Shown: piece after piece, positions 26,126 to 34,950 of the stretch
Layout of the letters: each line of letters opens with the position of its first letter
Numbering within the stretch: position 1 is the first letter of the stretch
Assembly (NCBI GenBank): GCA_017302435.1
Contig: JAFLDL010000003.1
Span: 114,659-178,658, forward strand
Source: Candidatus Accumulibacter necessarius
GTDB lineage: Bacteria; Pseudomonadota; Gammaproteobacteria; Burkholderiales; Rhodocyclaceae
Direction: 5' to 3'
Length of the DNA stretch: 64,000 nucleotides
Notes under the pieces: model-generated
Seen by the model: only the letters and a program-made list of their open reading frames with translations
Databases searched by the model: none
Told to the model about the DNA's origin: nothing
Program-made: the position numbers and the translations under genes

Positions 26126-28330
26126 TCAGGGTACTCCGAGGAGCAGGTAAAGATTGGAATAGCCGCCAGTCGAACCCGAGGTCGAATAGCCGTAACCGAA
26201 GTAGATGGGGCCCAGCGGGGTCTCACCACCAAGATAGATCGCGGTCGAGTTGATCCAGCCTTTCAGTTCGGTTTCGGTATAGGGGGTACCGACCCTGGCC
26301 GCTTCGAGCATCAGCCCCAGCCGCATGTCTCCCCGCAGGCCAAGTGGCAAGCGACCAATGATTCGCTCCGCACGGAGACTGCCATAGGTCATGTCGTCCC
26401 CTTTCAGTTGACCCGGAGCAAAGGCGGTCATGTTGAACACACCACCCAGACTCCCGGAATCGTAGATCGGCAGTTGCCCGACGGGGGAACCCTGATACGA
26501 CGCGCGGCTATTCAGCACCCAGTCGCCAATGCTCGTGTAGACGCCAGCGGTGGCGTCGAGCTTGCTGAAGCCTTCGGCCGCCGAGTCGAAATAGCTTAGC
26601 CTGGAGAACCAGCCCGTGGTCGGGAAGTAGAGGCGGTCGGTGCTATCGAGGTCGGCCTTCGCAAACCAGCCACCGTAGCGCTTCGACAGATTCGGGAGGA
26701 AGGGAGAACCAACATCGAGCCTGGCGTCCCACCACTTTTCCTCCCAACCGGCACGGACCTGACCCAGCGTGCCGAGGTTGATCCCCCCGCCGAGTTTGGC
26801 CTCCCCCCTGTTGACGCGGTATTCGGCGAGCTTGTTGTCGTTCTCATAAATCGAGCTCACCTGGCTGCCATAAGCCAGATTGGTTTCCAGGAAGTAGCGC
26901 TGACGCTCGTCTACCGGCTGGTAATAGTCCACCCCAACACGGTTGACCGATCCGATCTCGCCAAAGGCCAGGAGTTCCCCGCCAAGCCGGTTGAGCCAGG
27001 TTTTCTGGTAGGCGAGACGCAAGGTATAGCTCGAGTCGCTCTTGAAATTGGTGTCGAGGCTGATGCCGTAGCGGAGGTAATTGGGTCCCCAGCTCTTCTC
27101 CAGGGGCGTCACGCGCAGAATGTTGCGCTCGCGCAGCGTGTCGTCCAGTGAGTAATCGACGCTCTCGTAGTAGCCGTCGCCGTAGGTCTTCATCAGATCG
27201 TTGTTGATGCTGGGGGGCGAAACACGGTCACCCGCCTTGATCCCGAGATGCTGCTCTACCATGGCCGGGTTCACCCACTTGAGACCGGCAATCTGGATCT
27301 CGTGCACCTCCGGTGCCTCGCGTCGGGCAAGCTGGATCTTCTCCGACCAGGCAGCATAGGCGGGCTCGCTGACCGCCAGCGGACGCAGGCTATCGGCGAG
27401 CGCTTCGGTTGCCGCGACGCCCCGGTCAGCCGTTTCCGAAGTGCGCTTGAAGTCACCGGCGGTGATTCCTTCAAGGTCGGGCTTGATGTAGATGTCGGTT
27501 GGTTTGAGGGTGGCCAGCGAGCGGACGACGTTCTGCTCCGTCAGGATATTGACCATCTGGGCGGAGACGCTCAGCAGGCTGCCGATTTGATCTGCCTTCA
27601 AGAGCGGCGACCCGACGTTGACGGCAATCGCGATGTCGGCCTGACAACGCGAACGCGCCTCGTCGATCGGTACGTTGTTGACCAGGCCACCGTCCACCAG
27701 CTTCTGTCCGTTGATCTCGACCGGCGACATCAGGCCGGGAACCGACATGCTGGCGCGCATGGCCGATGACAGGCTGCCGCTGCGGAAGACCACCTGCTGG
27801 CCATGGACGATATCTGTGGCGATGATCGAAAGCGGCAGCGGCAGATCCTCGATCCTGCGCTGGCCGACATGGTCACCGACCAGTTGGTTGAAGAAGAGTT
27901 TGATTTTCTGGCCGGTGACGATCCCCGTCTGATACCGCAGGCCATCGGGGCCGACGCCGGTTTCCGAGGCGGGCAGGAAGCGCCGGTCCTGCACCTTGTT
28001 GCGAAAGGTTCGCTGGGAGTAGGGTGGGGTGTCCTGGAACAGGTCGTCCCAGTCGGCTTTGGCGAGCTCTTCGCGCATTTTCGCTGGTGGCATGCCGCCG
28101 GCGTATACGCCGGCAACCAAAGCGCCCATGCTGGTGCCAGCAACGCAGTCAACCGGCACGCGCAGCTTTTCGAGCACCTCGAGGACGCCAATGTGCGCCG
28201 CACCGCGTGCGCCGCCGCCGCCGAGGATCAACGCGACACGTGGCCTGCCTGCGTCTTCGGCGGCGTTGGCCAGCGCAGCCGTGGCAAGCAGTGCGAACAG
28301 TAGCAGGCGCCGCCAGGCAACACGGTTCAT
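26126..28330 (-). CDS. Patatin-POTRA-Omp85 outer-membrane protein (PlpD type)
   Basis: A 734-residue protein. The signal peptide ends near ANA (residue 23), followed by a patatin domain (about 30-320) with GGGGARGAAHIGVL, nucleophile elbow GTSMG and DGGLVNNVP. A POTRA-like segment (about 340-400) and a C-terminal 16-strand Omp85-type barrel ending LYLLLGVP complete it. This matches type Vd secretion proteins such as Pseudomonas PlpD: the barrel exports its own lipase domain. The gene overlaps the upstream TIGR02647 gene by 4 bases. Catalytic Ser and Asp are both present. Confidence 0.92.
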   Translation of the reverse strand: MNRVAWRRLLLFALLATAALANAAEDAGRPRVALILGGGGARGAAHIGVLEVLEKLRVPVDCVAGTSMGALVAGVYAGGMPPAKMREELAKADWDDLFQDTPPYSQRTFRNKVQDRRFLPASETGVGPDGLRYQTGIVTGQKIKLFFNQLVGDHVGQRRIEDLPLPLSIIATDIVHGQQVVFRSGSLSSAMRASMSVPGLMSPVEINGQKLVDGGLVNNVPIDEARSRCQADIAIAVNVGSPLLKADQIGSLLSVSAQMVNILTEQNVVRSLATLKPTDIYIKPDLEGITAGDFKRTSETADRGVAATEALADSLRPLAVSEPAYAAWSEKIQLARREAPEVHEIQIAGLKWVNPAMVEQHLGIKAGDRVSPPSINNDLMKTYGDGYYESVDYSLDDTLRERNILRVTPLEKSWGPNYLRYGISLDTNFKSDSSYTLRLAYQKTWLNRLGGELLAFGEIGSVNRVGVDYYQPVDERQRYFLETNLAYGSQVSSIYENDNKLAEYRVNRGEAKLGGGINLGTLGQVRAGWEEKWWDARLDVGSPFLPNLSKRYGGWFAKADLDSTDRLYFPTTGWFSRLSYFDSAAEGFSKLDATAGVYTSIGDWVLNSRASYQGSPVGQLPIYDSGSLGGVFNMTAFAPGQLKGDDMTYGSLRAERIIGRLPLGLRGDMRLGLMLEAARVGTPYTETELKGWINSTAIYLGGETPLGPIYFGYGYSTSGSTGGYSNLYLLLGVP

Positions 28331-28560
28331 GATTGCAGAATGGTCAGCGCCGCCTGCGCGTGCTCCGTGGCATCGCGGCCGAGACTCGTCAGGTACCCGC
28401 CGTCGACCAGCGTCAGCAGCCCCTTGGCATGCAGCCGCCGTGTTGCTGCGATGATTGCCGGATCGGCAGTCTTGTGAATCTTGATTCCCTGCTGGGTAGT
28501 TCCGAGATCGAAATGGATCAGTGTATTGAGTTCATCGACCAGATCGGGCGTGAAGGGCAT
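28327..28560 (-). CDS. TIGR02647 family small protein
   Basis: A 77-residue protein that begins MPFTPDLVDELNTLIHFDL and continues with TTQQGIKIHKTADPAIIAATRRLHAKGLLT. It matches the TIGR02647 family in length and pattern. The LVDGGYLTSLGRDA segment suggests a winged-helix-like fold, but no function is known. Its stop overlaps the start of the PlpD-type gene (ATGA), so the two are coupled. Confidence 0.85.
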   Translation of the reverse strand: MPFTPDLVDELNTLIHFDLGTTQQGIKIHKTADPAIIAATRRLHAKGLLTLVDGGYLTSLGRDATEHAQAALTILQS

Positions 28561-28632
28561 GGCGGTTCCTCGTTGGTCGAAACCAATAGTGACGATGGGG
28601 CTGCATTCTAGCGCGCCTTGCGCGGCCGGCGC

Positions 28633-30186
28633 TCAGGAACTGCACGAGAGCATCGAACAACCTGCCCGGTGCCGAGCCCAATCGGGCCGTTTGGCGCTGA
28701 ATGCTTCCCACCCCGGTTGTTCATCACAGGGTCGGCGCAGGACGTCGAGCAAGTCGCTAACCATCTGCGTGTCGCCCTGTTCGGCGCGGTCGATTGCCTG
28801 CTGCGCCAGGTAGTTACGCAGCACATAACGCGGATTGGCGGCGTTCATGCGCGCAAGGCGCCGCTCTGCGGGCTCTTCGTCCTGCTGGAGGCGGGCAGCG
28901 TAGCGCGCCAGCCAGCGCGCCATATCGCTGGCGAAGCGCTGGCGCAGATCTTCGCGGTAGAAGGATTCCCGCACGACATCGATGCTCGGCTGCTCGATGT
29001 CCAGGCGAGCGAGGCTGCGGAAGAACTCGGTCATGTCGATTTCTGCCCGGTGCATCAGCTCGAAAAGATCCTCGAGCAGGTCAACATCGTCGTGAAGCCA
29101 ATGCCGAAGCCCCAGTTTGGCGGCAAACGCGGTGCAGAACCCGGTGGAATAGACTTCGTCATAACGCTCGAGAGCCTCGCGCAGCGCGTCCGGCTTGGGC
29201 GTCAGCAGGGCCAGCGCGTCGGCCAGTCGTTCGAGATTCCAGCGCGCGATCGCCGGTTGCCGGGCAAAACAGTAGCGTCTGCTCGATGCATCGGTGGTGT
29301 TGGGCGTCCAGCCTGGATCGAAGTTGTCGACCCAGCCGTAGGGGCCGTAGTCGATGGTCAGACCGAGGATCGACATATTGTCGGTATTCATCACGCCGTG
29401 GACGAAGCCGACGCGCATCCAGTGCACCATCAGGCGCGCTGTGCGCTCGCAGATTTCGCCGAACCAGGCGGCCAGGTCGTGCGCCGGGTTGAGGGCCAGC
29501 TCCGGGAAATCGCGGGCGATGGTGAACTCCACCAGGCGTTGCAGCAGGGCGCGCTCGCCACGGGCGGCCGGCAGCTCGAAGTGGCCGAAGCGGGTAAACG
29601 AGGGTGCGACGCGGCAAACGATCGCTCCCGGTTCGGCAACCGGATGCCCGTCGTAGAACATGTCGCGTACCACCGATTCGCCGGTGGTCACCAGGCTCAG
29701 CGCGCGCGTCGTCGGTACCCCCAGGTGATGCATCGCCTCGCTGCACAGGAACTCGCGAATCGACGAGCGCAGCACCGCGCGTCCGTCTGCCCGCCGCGAG
29801 TACGGTGTCTGGCCGGCGCCCTTGAGTTGCAGTTCAAAGCGCTGGCCGGCGCGGTTGATCGCCTCGCCAAGCAGAATCGCCCGGCCGTCGCCGAGCTGCC
29901 CGGCCCACTGACCAAACTGGTGGCCACCATAGCAGCTGGCGTAACTGACCATCCCTGGCAACAGGGCGTTGCCGGCCAGTGCAGCAAGCAAAGCCGGCGC
30001 GGCCATCGCCTGTTCGTCGAGATCAAGCGCTAACGCGACTTCGCGTGAATAGGCGAGCAGGCGGGGCGCGGCAACCGGGGTCGGATCGACCGGTGACCAG
30101 CAGGCGCCGAAGACCTGCCGCGGCACGTTGAGAGCTTCCGGGTCACCAGGCAGATCACGGACGAAAAGGTTATCGAAGTCAAGCAT
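28633..30186 (-). CDS. selO: Protein adenylyltransferase SelO (YdiU/UPF0061)
   Basis: A 517-residue pseudokinase-fold AMPylator. Family motifs: [61 protein letters not shown], and the catalytic block [25 protein letters not shown]. Length is typical (E. coli 478; others about 500). SelO transfers AMP from ATP to hydroxyl side chains of target proteins and is tied to redox homeostasis. The usual C-terminal Sec/Cys is not seen here: the last residues are [10 protein letters not shown], which does contain cysteines. I chose the ATG at 30186; an ATG at 30204 is also in frame. Confidence 0.92.
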   Translation of the reverse strand: MLDFDNLFVRDLPGDPEALNVPRQVFGACWSPVDPTPVAAPRLLAYSREVALALDLDEQAMAAPALLAALAGNALLPGMVSYASCYGGHQFGQWAGQLGDGRAILLGEAINRAGQRFELQLKGAGQTPYSRRADGRAVLRSSIREFLCSEAMHHLGVPTTRALSLVTTGESVVRDMFYDGHPVAEPGAIVCRVAPSFTRFGHFELPAARGERALLQRLVEFTIARDFPELALNPAHDLAAWFGEICERTARLMVHWMRVGFVHGVMNTDNMSILGLTIDYGPYGWVDNFDPGWTPNTTDASSRRYCFARQPAIARWNLERLADALALLTPKPDALREALERYDEVYSTGFCTAFAAKLGLRHWLHDDVDLLEDLFELMHRAEIDMTEFFRSLARLDIEQPSIDVVRESFYREDLRQRFASDMARWLARYAARLQQDEEPAERRLARMNAANPRYVLRNYLAQQAIDRAEQGDTQMVSDLLDVLRRPCDEQPGWEAFSAKRPDWARHRAGCSMLSCSS

Positions 30187-30259
30187 CAGCCGACCGGTTC
30201 CCACCAGCGTTGGCCGACGAGCGGCTGGAAGTGGTCATGTTCATCCGGGCAGCGGGCAA

Positions 30260-31243
30260 TCACCCACGCCGGACCAGGTCGACGATCTGAGCCGTATCCA
30301 GCGTCCGCGCCCGGGCCTGCATCTCGGGCAGATAGCGGCCCTGCAGGCCCTTGGCCTCGCCGAGCACATTGTCGAAGGCTTCGCGCAGCATCTGTGTCGA
30401 GAAGCTGCGGCCACCGGCGTAGTATCGCCGGGCGACGTGACCGAGCGCATAGGTGCTGGCGAAGCTCATGCCCGAGCTGACCGCCTGCTTCCCGAGGCCG
30501 CCCAACAGGCCGCCACCGACTTTGCCGAGCAGGCCGCCAAGCAGCTTGCGCCCTGCCTGTTCGAGATACTGTGACGTCAGCCCGACGCCGAGCGTGGCCA
30601 GAAAGTCCTTGATATGGCTGCGGTCGAGTTCGAAACCGTAGGACTTGCCGATGCGGTAGACCAGCTTCATCTGCAGCGGAATGATGGCCATCGTCGATAG
30701 CGATTCCGGCAGCAGTTCCAGCGCCCCGTTGAGGATCGCCGCGTTGAGGATGGCCTGGTCCATTTCGCCCTCGCTCATCGTCGACGCGTAGCCAACAGCG
30801 GGCGTGGCCGGCGCATTCTGCGCCTGCGGCGCCGTCCCTGTGCCGATGTCGGGGTTTGCCGCGATCGGCAGTGCGGCGATCGCTTCCGCCTGCTGCGCAT
30901 AGGCTGCTGACTGCTGAAAGTCGAGCCCCAGGGCGCCACGCAGATCGGCGAGAAAGGCCTGCTCGGCCGCCGACTGGACACCGTCGGCATCGCAGACGCA
31001 GACTGCCATTTCGAAGGCGAGTTGCCGCGCCTCCGGGGTCGTCAGTGCCGCCACCGCCGAGGGCATCGCCACGCGTTTGAGCAATACATCCTGATAGAGG
31101 GCAGCGAGATTGATCGATCGATCGCCGGCCAGGGCGTCGGCAATGCGCTTGAGTTCGGCACGCTCGGACTCGTCCTTCATGCCGTCGGCGAAGGCAGCCA
31201 TCAGGCTGAGCGTAAGAATGGCTTTCTGCTCCTGCTCGTTCAT
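30260..31243 (-). CDS. TerB-like plus DUF697 protein
   Basis: A 327-residue protein. The N-terminus (about 1-120) is a TerB-like helical domain containing LMAAFADGMKDESERAELKRI and VCVCDADGVQSAAEQAFLADL. An Ala/Pro-rich linker (about 130-155) is followed by a DUF697/YcjF-like membrane-associated region (about 175-300) with AIIPLQMKLVYRIGKSYGFELD and a Gly-rich LLGKVGGGLLGGLGK segment. The architecture is recurrent in proteobacteria, but the role is unknown; it may respond to metals or act in the envelope. It is upstream of selO by 74 bases on the same strand. Confidence 0.8.
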   Translation of the reverse strand: MNEQEQKAILTLSLMAAFADGMKDESERAELKRIADALAGDRSINLAALYQDVLLKRVAMPSAVAALTTPEARQLAFEMAVCVCDADGVQSAAEQAFLADLRGALGLDFQQSAAYAQQAEAIAALPIAANPDIGTGTAPQAQNAPATPAVGYASTMSEGEMDQAILNAAILNGALELLPESLSTMAIIPLQMKLVYRIGKSYGFELDRSHIKDFLATLGVGLTSQYLEQAGRKLLGGLLGKVGGGLLGGLGKQAVSSGMSFASTYALGHVARRYYAGGRSFSTQMLREAFDNVLGEAKGLQGRYLPEMQARARTLDTAQIVDLVRRG

Positions 31244-31446
31244 GCAAAGTGTCTCCTGTGAGGATGTCGTTTGGCCCGGCGAGTATCCGCAAGTTCCCGC
31301 CTTTGATCAAGGCGAGCGCAAGGGAAGGCTTGGTCCGATGCCGTGAGCGCGATCGCCAGCATAGCGCAAGGCGAGGACTGGTGCGACCCCAGCGTAGTGA
31401 CTGACGGAGGGTCGGCGGAGGGGCGGCGGCCGGCTCGGCAAGTGGG

Positions 31447-32763
31447 TCAGCAGGCGGGCAGGCGGACGACGACTTCCAACCCGCCGCCAGGTGCATCTTC
31501 GAGCGTTAGCTCACCGCCGCAGCCGGTGGCGATTCGCCGCACGATCGCCAGACCCAGCCCACAACTGCCGTCGGTTGCCCTGGCCGGCTCGATCTGGGCA
31601 AAGGGCTCGAGCGCCCGCTCGCGATCAGCGCCAGCGATTCCCTGCCCGTGGTCACGTACGCGCAGCGTGGCGAGCGATGGCCCAGCCATGCTCAGATCGA
31701 CCTCGACCGGCGGTGCGCCGTGCTGCAGCGCATTGTCGATCAGGTTGTCGAGCAGGCGCTGCAGATTGCCCGCGTCGATCGCCACCCGACATTGCGCCGC
31801 TGCCTCGTTGACCGTCACCTCGACCGGCCGGCCCAGCTCGCGCTGGCGGGCGACCTCGTCGATCAGCAGGGTCGCCAGGGCAAGTGGCGCCGGCGCTCGG
31901 TCGACGTCGTCGCTGCGCAGGAAAGCCAGGCACTGGCCAACGATGCGCTCCATGTCGTCAAGGTCACGCACCAGGCCGGCTCGGTCGGTGTCGCTTTCGA
32001 GCAGCTCCAGGCGCAGACGCAAGCGGGTCAGCGGTGCCCGCAGGTCGTGCGTCAAACCGGCGAGCATCTCGCGCCGCTCGGCCGCTGCGCTGGCCAATTG
32101 CCCAAGCATCGTGTTGTGGCGCTCGGCCAGTCGTCTGACCTCCAGCGGACCTTCCGGCGTTGCCGTGCGCGCCGCACCATCCCCGGTGGCCGCCACGGCC
32201 TCACCGAGACGCGCCAGTGGCCTGACGATGCCGCGCACGAAGAGGCCGGCGATCAGCAGTACGGCGATCAGTGTGACCGCCAGGAACGACCACAGATCAG
32301 AGGGCAGCGCCTGCGGCTCGAAGCGCGGCGGCGGCAGCAGCAGCCACCAGCGCTCGCTGCCGGCCATGAAGCCGATCCACAGGCCCGTCCGCTGCCCCCG
32401 CCCGCCGTGGCGGAGCAGAACCGGCTCGCCGAGACGCTCGGCAAGATCGCCGGCGAGGCGGCGGGCGAAAGGGAACTGTGGCTGGTATCTGGGGACGTTG
32501 CTGCCATCCGGCCGCAACTGCAGTCCCTGCTCGCCGGCATCGGCCTCGCTCAGGGCCTGCCGGGCCGCCTGATCGAGCCCTGGCAGGACGATTTGCAGCA
32601 GACGCACCTGCCCGGCGATCAGCTGGACCGTCTGATTGACGTGTGAGGTCCGGCGGAAATGCCCGAGGAGCGAGAAGGTGGCGAATTCCGCCACGGCGAT
32701 CACGGCAATGACCAGCAGCACGGTGCGACCCGCCAGCGAGGACGGAAGGAGTCTCAGGGTCAT
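31447..32763 (-). CDS. Sensor histidine kinase (EnvZ/CpxA-like)
   Basis: A 438-residue kinase. TM1 (about 10-30), a periplasmic loop (about 30-150), TM2 (about 155-175) and a HAMP domain (about 175-225) are followed by HisKA with the phospho-acceptor His in LAGLTHDLRAPLTRLRLRLELL. HATPase_c has DNLIDNALQHG (N box), DHGQGIA (G1) and GSCGLGLAIV (G2). The start at 32763 overlaps the response-regulator stop (ATGA); a longer frame upstream is unsupported. It should phosphorylate the adjacent regulator. The Spy-like target gene suggests an envelope-stress cue. Confidence 0.92.
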   Translation of the reverse strand: MTLRLLPSSLAGRTVLLVIAVIAVAEFATFSLLGHFRRTSHVNQTVQLIAGQVRLLQIVLPGLDQAARQALSEADAGEQGLQLRPDGSNVPRYQPQFPFARRLAGDLAERLGEPVLLRHGGRGQRTGLWIGFMAGSERWWLLLPPPRFEPQALPSDLWSFLAVTLIAVLLIAGLFVRGIVRPLARLGEAVAATGDGAARTATPEGPLEVRRLAERHNTMLGQLASAAAERREMLAGLTHDLRAPLTRLRLRLELLESDTDRAGLVRDLDDMERIVGQCLAFLRSDDVDRAPAPLALATLLIDEVARQRELGRPVEVTVNEAAAQCRVAIDAGNLQRLLDNLIDNALQHGAPPVEVDLSMAGPSLATLRVRDHGQGIAGADRERALEPFAQIEPARATDGSCGLGLAIVRRIATGCGGELTLEDAPGGGLEVVVRLPAC

Positions 32764-33476
32764 TCTGTGGCGCCGCTTGCGGAGTCGGGTACGAAGACGT
32801 AACCGATACCCCACACCGTCTGCAGGTAGCGTGGGCGTGCGGGATCGATCTCGATCAGACGACGCAGGCGATGAATCTGCACGTCGATCGCGCGGTCGAA
32901 GGCTTCGGTCGTTTCGCCGCGTGTCAGTTCGAGCAGACGTTCGCGCTTCATCGGCTGGCTGGCATTGGCGACCAGCGCGTTGAGCAGCGCGAACTCGCCG
33001 CTGGTCAGCGCCACCACCTGTCCATCCTTCGATAGCTGGCGGGTGCCACGGTCAAAAAGCCAGCCGCCGAAACGGGTCACCCCTCCCTCGGGATCCGGCG
33101 CGGCCGGCGGGCGGGTGCCGCGGCGCAGCACGGCTTCGATGCGGGCAACCAGCTCGCGAGGATCGAAGGGCTTGCCGAGGTAATCGTCGGCGCCCATCTC
33201 GAGCCCGATCACCCGGTCGACGGGTTCGTCGCGCGCGGTCAGCATGATCACCGGCCGCGTCTCGCCGCGCGCGCGCAGGCGCCGGCAGGCTGCCAGGCCA
33301 TCCTCGCCAGGCAGCATCAGGTCGAGTACCAGCAACTGCGGTTGGTAGCGCTCGAGAAAGGCGTCGAGCTGACGTGTGTCGGGCAGCAGCAACGTGTCGA
33401 AGCCGTGGCGGCCCAGATAGGTGGCGAGCAGCCGACGCAGTTCGGCATCGTCGTCAACGAGGAGGATCTTTCGCAT
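32760..33476 (-). CDS. OmpR-family response regulator
   Basis: A 238-residue regulator. The receiver domain has acidic pocket DDDAELR, phospho-Asp in LLVLDLMLPGEDGL, Thr in MLTARDE and Lys in LGKPFDPRELV. A winged-helix DNA-binding domain follows (residues about 140-235) with AFDRAIDVQIHRLRRLIE and YLQTVWGIGYVF. I chose the ATG at 33476, where the receiver starts; an in-frame ATG at 33506 would add 10 residues. It pairs with the downstream kinase and is divergent from the Spy-like gene, which it may control. Confidence 0.92.
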   Translation of the reverse strand: MRKILLVDDDAELRRLLATYLGRHGFDTLLLPDTRQLDAFLERYQPQLLVLDLMLPGEDGLAACRRLRARGETRPVIMLTARDEPVDRVIGLEMGADDYLGKPFDPRELVARIEAVLRRGTRPPAAPDPEGGVTRFGGWLFDRGTRQLSKDGQVVALTSGEFALLNALVANASQPMKRERLLELTRGETTEAFDRAIDVQIHRLRRLIEIDPARPRYLQTVWGIGYVFVPDSASGATE

Positions 33477-33672
33477 GGTAATGGCCGGTTGGGCGATGGT
33501 GATCATTCTATGCCGCCAGCAGTGTCTGGCTGACGAGCAGTAACAATTTGCAATCAGCTACCACGGCCGACGAAATCGTTTGCAATGAGTACCAGAGGAC
33601 AATGGCTCCATCGCGAGAGAGGCAGGAAGAACTGCTCGTCGCGATCAATCAACCTCAGCCAAGGAGTTCACC

Positions 33673-34179
33673 ATGAAATCAAAGTTTTCACCCCGCCTTC
33701 TCGTTGCTGCACTGGTTCTGGCGCTCGGCGCCGGCGGCGCGGCTTTCGCCATGAGCCCCGAGCGCTGCGGCGCCGGCGGCGGCCGCATGCAGCATGGAAT
33801 GGGTCATCACCTGCAGGACATGTCGCGCCTGCACGGCGAGCTCAAGCTCGACGCCCGGCAGGAAGCGCTCTGGCAGGACGCCGAGCAGTTCAGCCAGACC
33901 AGTATGCGCGACATGCGCGAGCAGATGCGCAAGCACCGCGAGGAAGCGCTCGCCGCGGTCAGCAAACCGGGGGCCGACTTGCGCGCCGTCCTCAAGCAGA
34001 TGGACGACTTCAGGGATGGCGGCCGCCAGCAGCGCGAGGCCGGCCGCGACCGATGGCTGGCGGTATATGACAGTCTTGACGCGGCACAGAAGGAAAAGGC
34101 GCGCCTGTTCTTCAAGAGCAAGCTCGAACGTATGGGACAGGGCGGCCGCTACGGACCTCGCGGTCCGGCTGGCAGCTGA
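33673..34179 (+). CDS. Spy/CpxP-like periplasmic protein
   Basis: A 168-residue protein with a signal peptide cleaved near AFA/MSPERC (residue 26). It has a His/Met-rich stretch MQHGMGHHLQDM, then a helical Spy/CpxP (LTXXQ-like) domain: LDARQEALWQDAEQFS and LDAAQKEKARLFFKSKLERM. AAGGAG precedes the ATG by 8 bases. Spy and CpxP are periplasmic chaperones or metal-responsive modulators. It is divergent from an OmpR-type two-component system, the usual layout for a regulated envelope-stress gene. The short C-terminal Gly-rich tail is likely flexible. Confidence 0.82.
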   Translation: MKSKFSPRLLVAALVLALGAGGAAFAMSPERCGAGGGRMQHGMGHHLQDMSRLHGELKLDARQEALWQDAEQFSQTSMRDMREQMRKHREEALAAVSKPGADLRAVLKQMDDFRDGGRQQREAGRDRWLAVYDSLDAAQKEKARLFFKSKLERMGQGGRYGPRGPAGS

Positions 34180-34400
34180 GCCGTATCCAAGCAGGCGGCG
34201 CCGGCGCCTGTGGTGACCGGGGCGGCAGCAGCAGCTATCGCCTCGGTCGGTCGCGTCAAGGCAAGCGGGAAGACGAACCAGCGAGGCGCGGGTTGGACGA
34301 CAGCCTTGTCTGGTTCGTGCTGCGGCAACAATTGCCAACAAACCGGCAAGCGGCGATGGCTTCGGGCCGATCCCTGGATACTGTTGACCTGCAGGCTTGT

Positions 34401-34477
34401 TGGGGCGATGTACGGGATTCGAACCCGTGACCACTGGAATCACAATCCAGTGCTCTACCAACTGAGCTAACACCGCC
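34401..34477 (-). tRNA. tRNA-His (GTG)
   Basis: A full cloverleaf on the minus strand, 77 nt with encoded CCA. The anticodon loop is TTGTGAT between CTGGA/TCCAG stems, giving GTG. The acceptor stem has the extra 5' G typical of tRNA-His, opposite C before CCA. The T-loop reads TTCGAAT. Confidence 0.97.
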
Positions 34478-34484
34478 GCTAATC

Positions 34485-34561
34485 TGGCGCGCCCGGCGAG
34501 ACTCGAACTCACGACCCCCGGCTTAGAAGGCCGGTGCTCTATCCGGTTGAGCTACGGGCGC
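34485..34561 (-). tRNA. tRNA-Arg (TCT)
   Basis: 77 nt on the minus strand with CCA encoded. The anticodon loop CTTCTAA between CCGGC/GCCGG stems gives TCT. The acceptor stem GCGCCCG pairs with CGGGCGC and G is the discriminator. Seven bases separate it from tRNA-His, so both likely come from one transcript. Confidence 0.97.
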
Positions 34562-34636
34562 AAGTACGATACGTCCTGGCAACTGCTTTCCGCCGGTACC
34601 GCATCTTGAAGCTTTTGCAACTGTTCCTTGTCAAAC

Positions 34637-34713
34637 TGGTCGGGGCGGTGGGATTCGAACTCACGACCCTCTGCTCCCAAAGCAGATGCGCTACCAGGCT
34701 GCGCTACGCCCCG
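34637..34713 (-). tRNA. tRNA-Pro (TGG)
   Basis: 77 nt on the minus strand with CCA encoded. The anticodon loop TTTGGGA between TCTGC/GCAGA stems gives TGG. The acceptor stem CGGGGCG pairs with CGCCCCG and A is the discriminator. It is the 5'-most of the three-tRNA cluster (Pro-Arg-His in transcription order). Confidence 0.97.
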
Positions 34714-34950
34714 AGAAAGGGCGCATTCTACAATCTGGCACCCCTATGGTCAATGACGGTCGACCGGATTCCGGAATCAGGGGCACGGCTCCGGTTCCTG
34801 GCTGATCGCTGGCCGTCCGGCTTGAAGCAAGACTTGACCACGGCGGGGGCAGGCGGCATCCTGCTCCCTCGCGGCAGGCATCGCGATGTGCTTGGCGCGG
34901 AGAAGGGTGCCAGCGGCGGCTTGATCAATGAATTGCTACAGGAGAACGAG

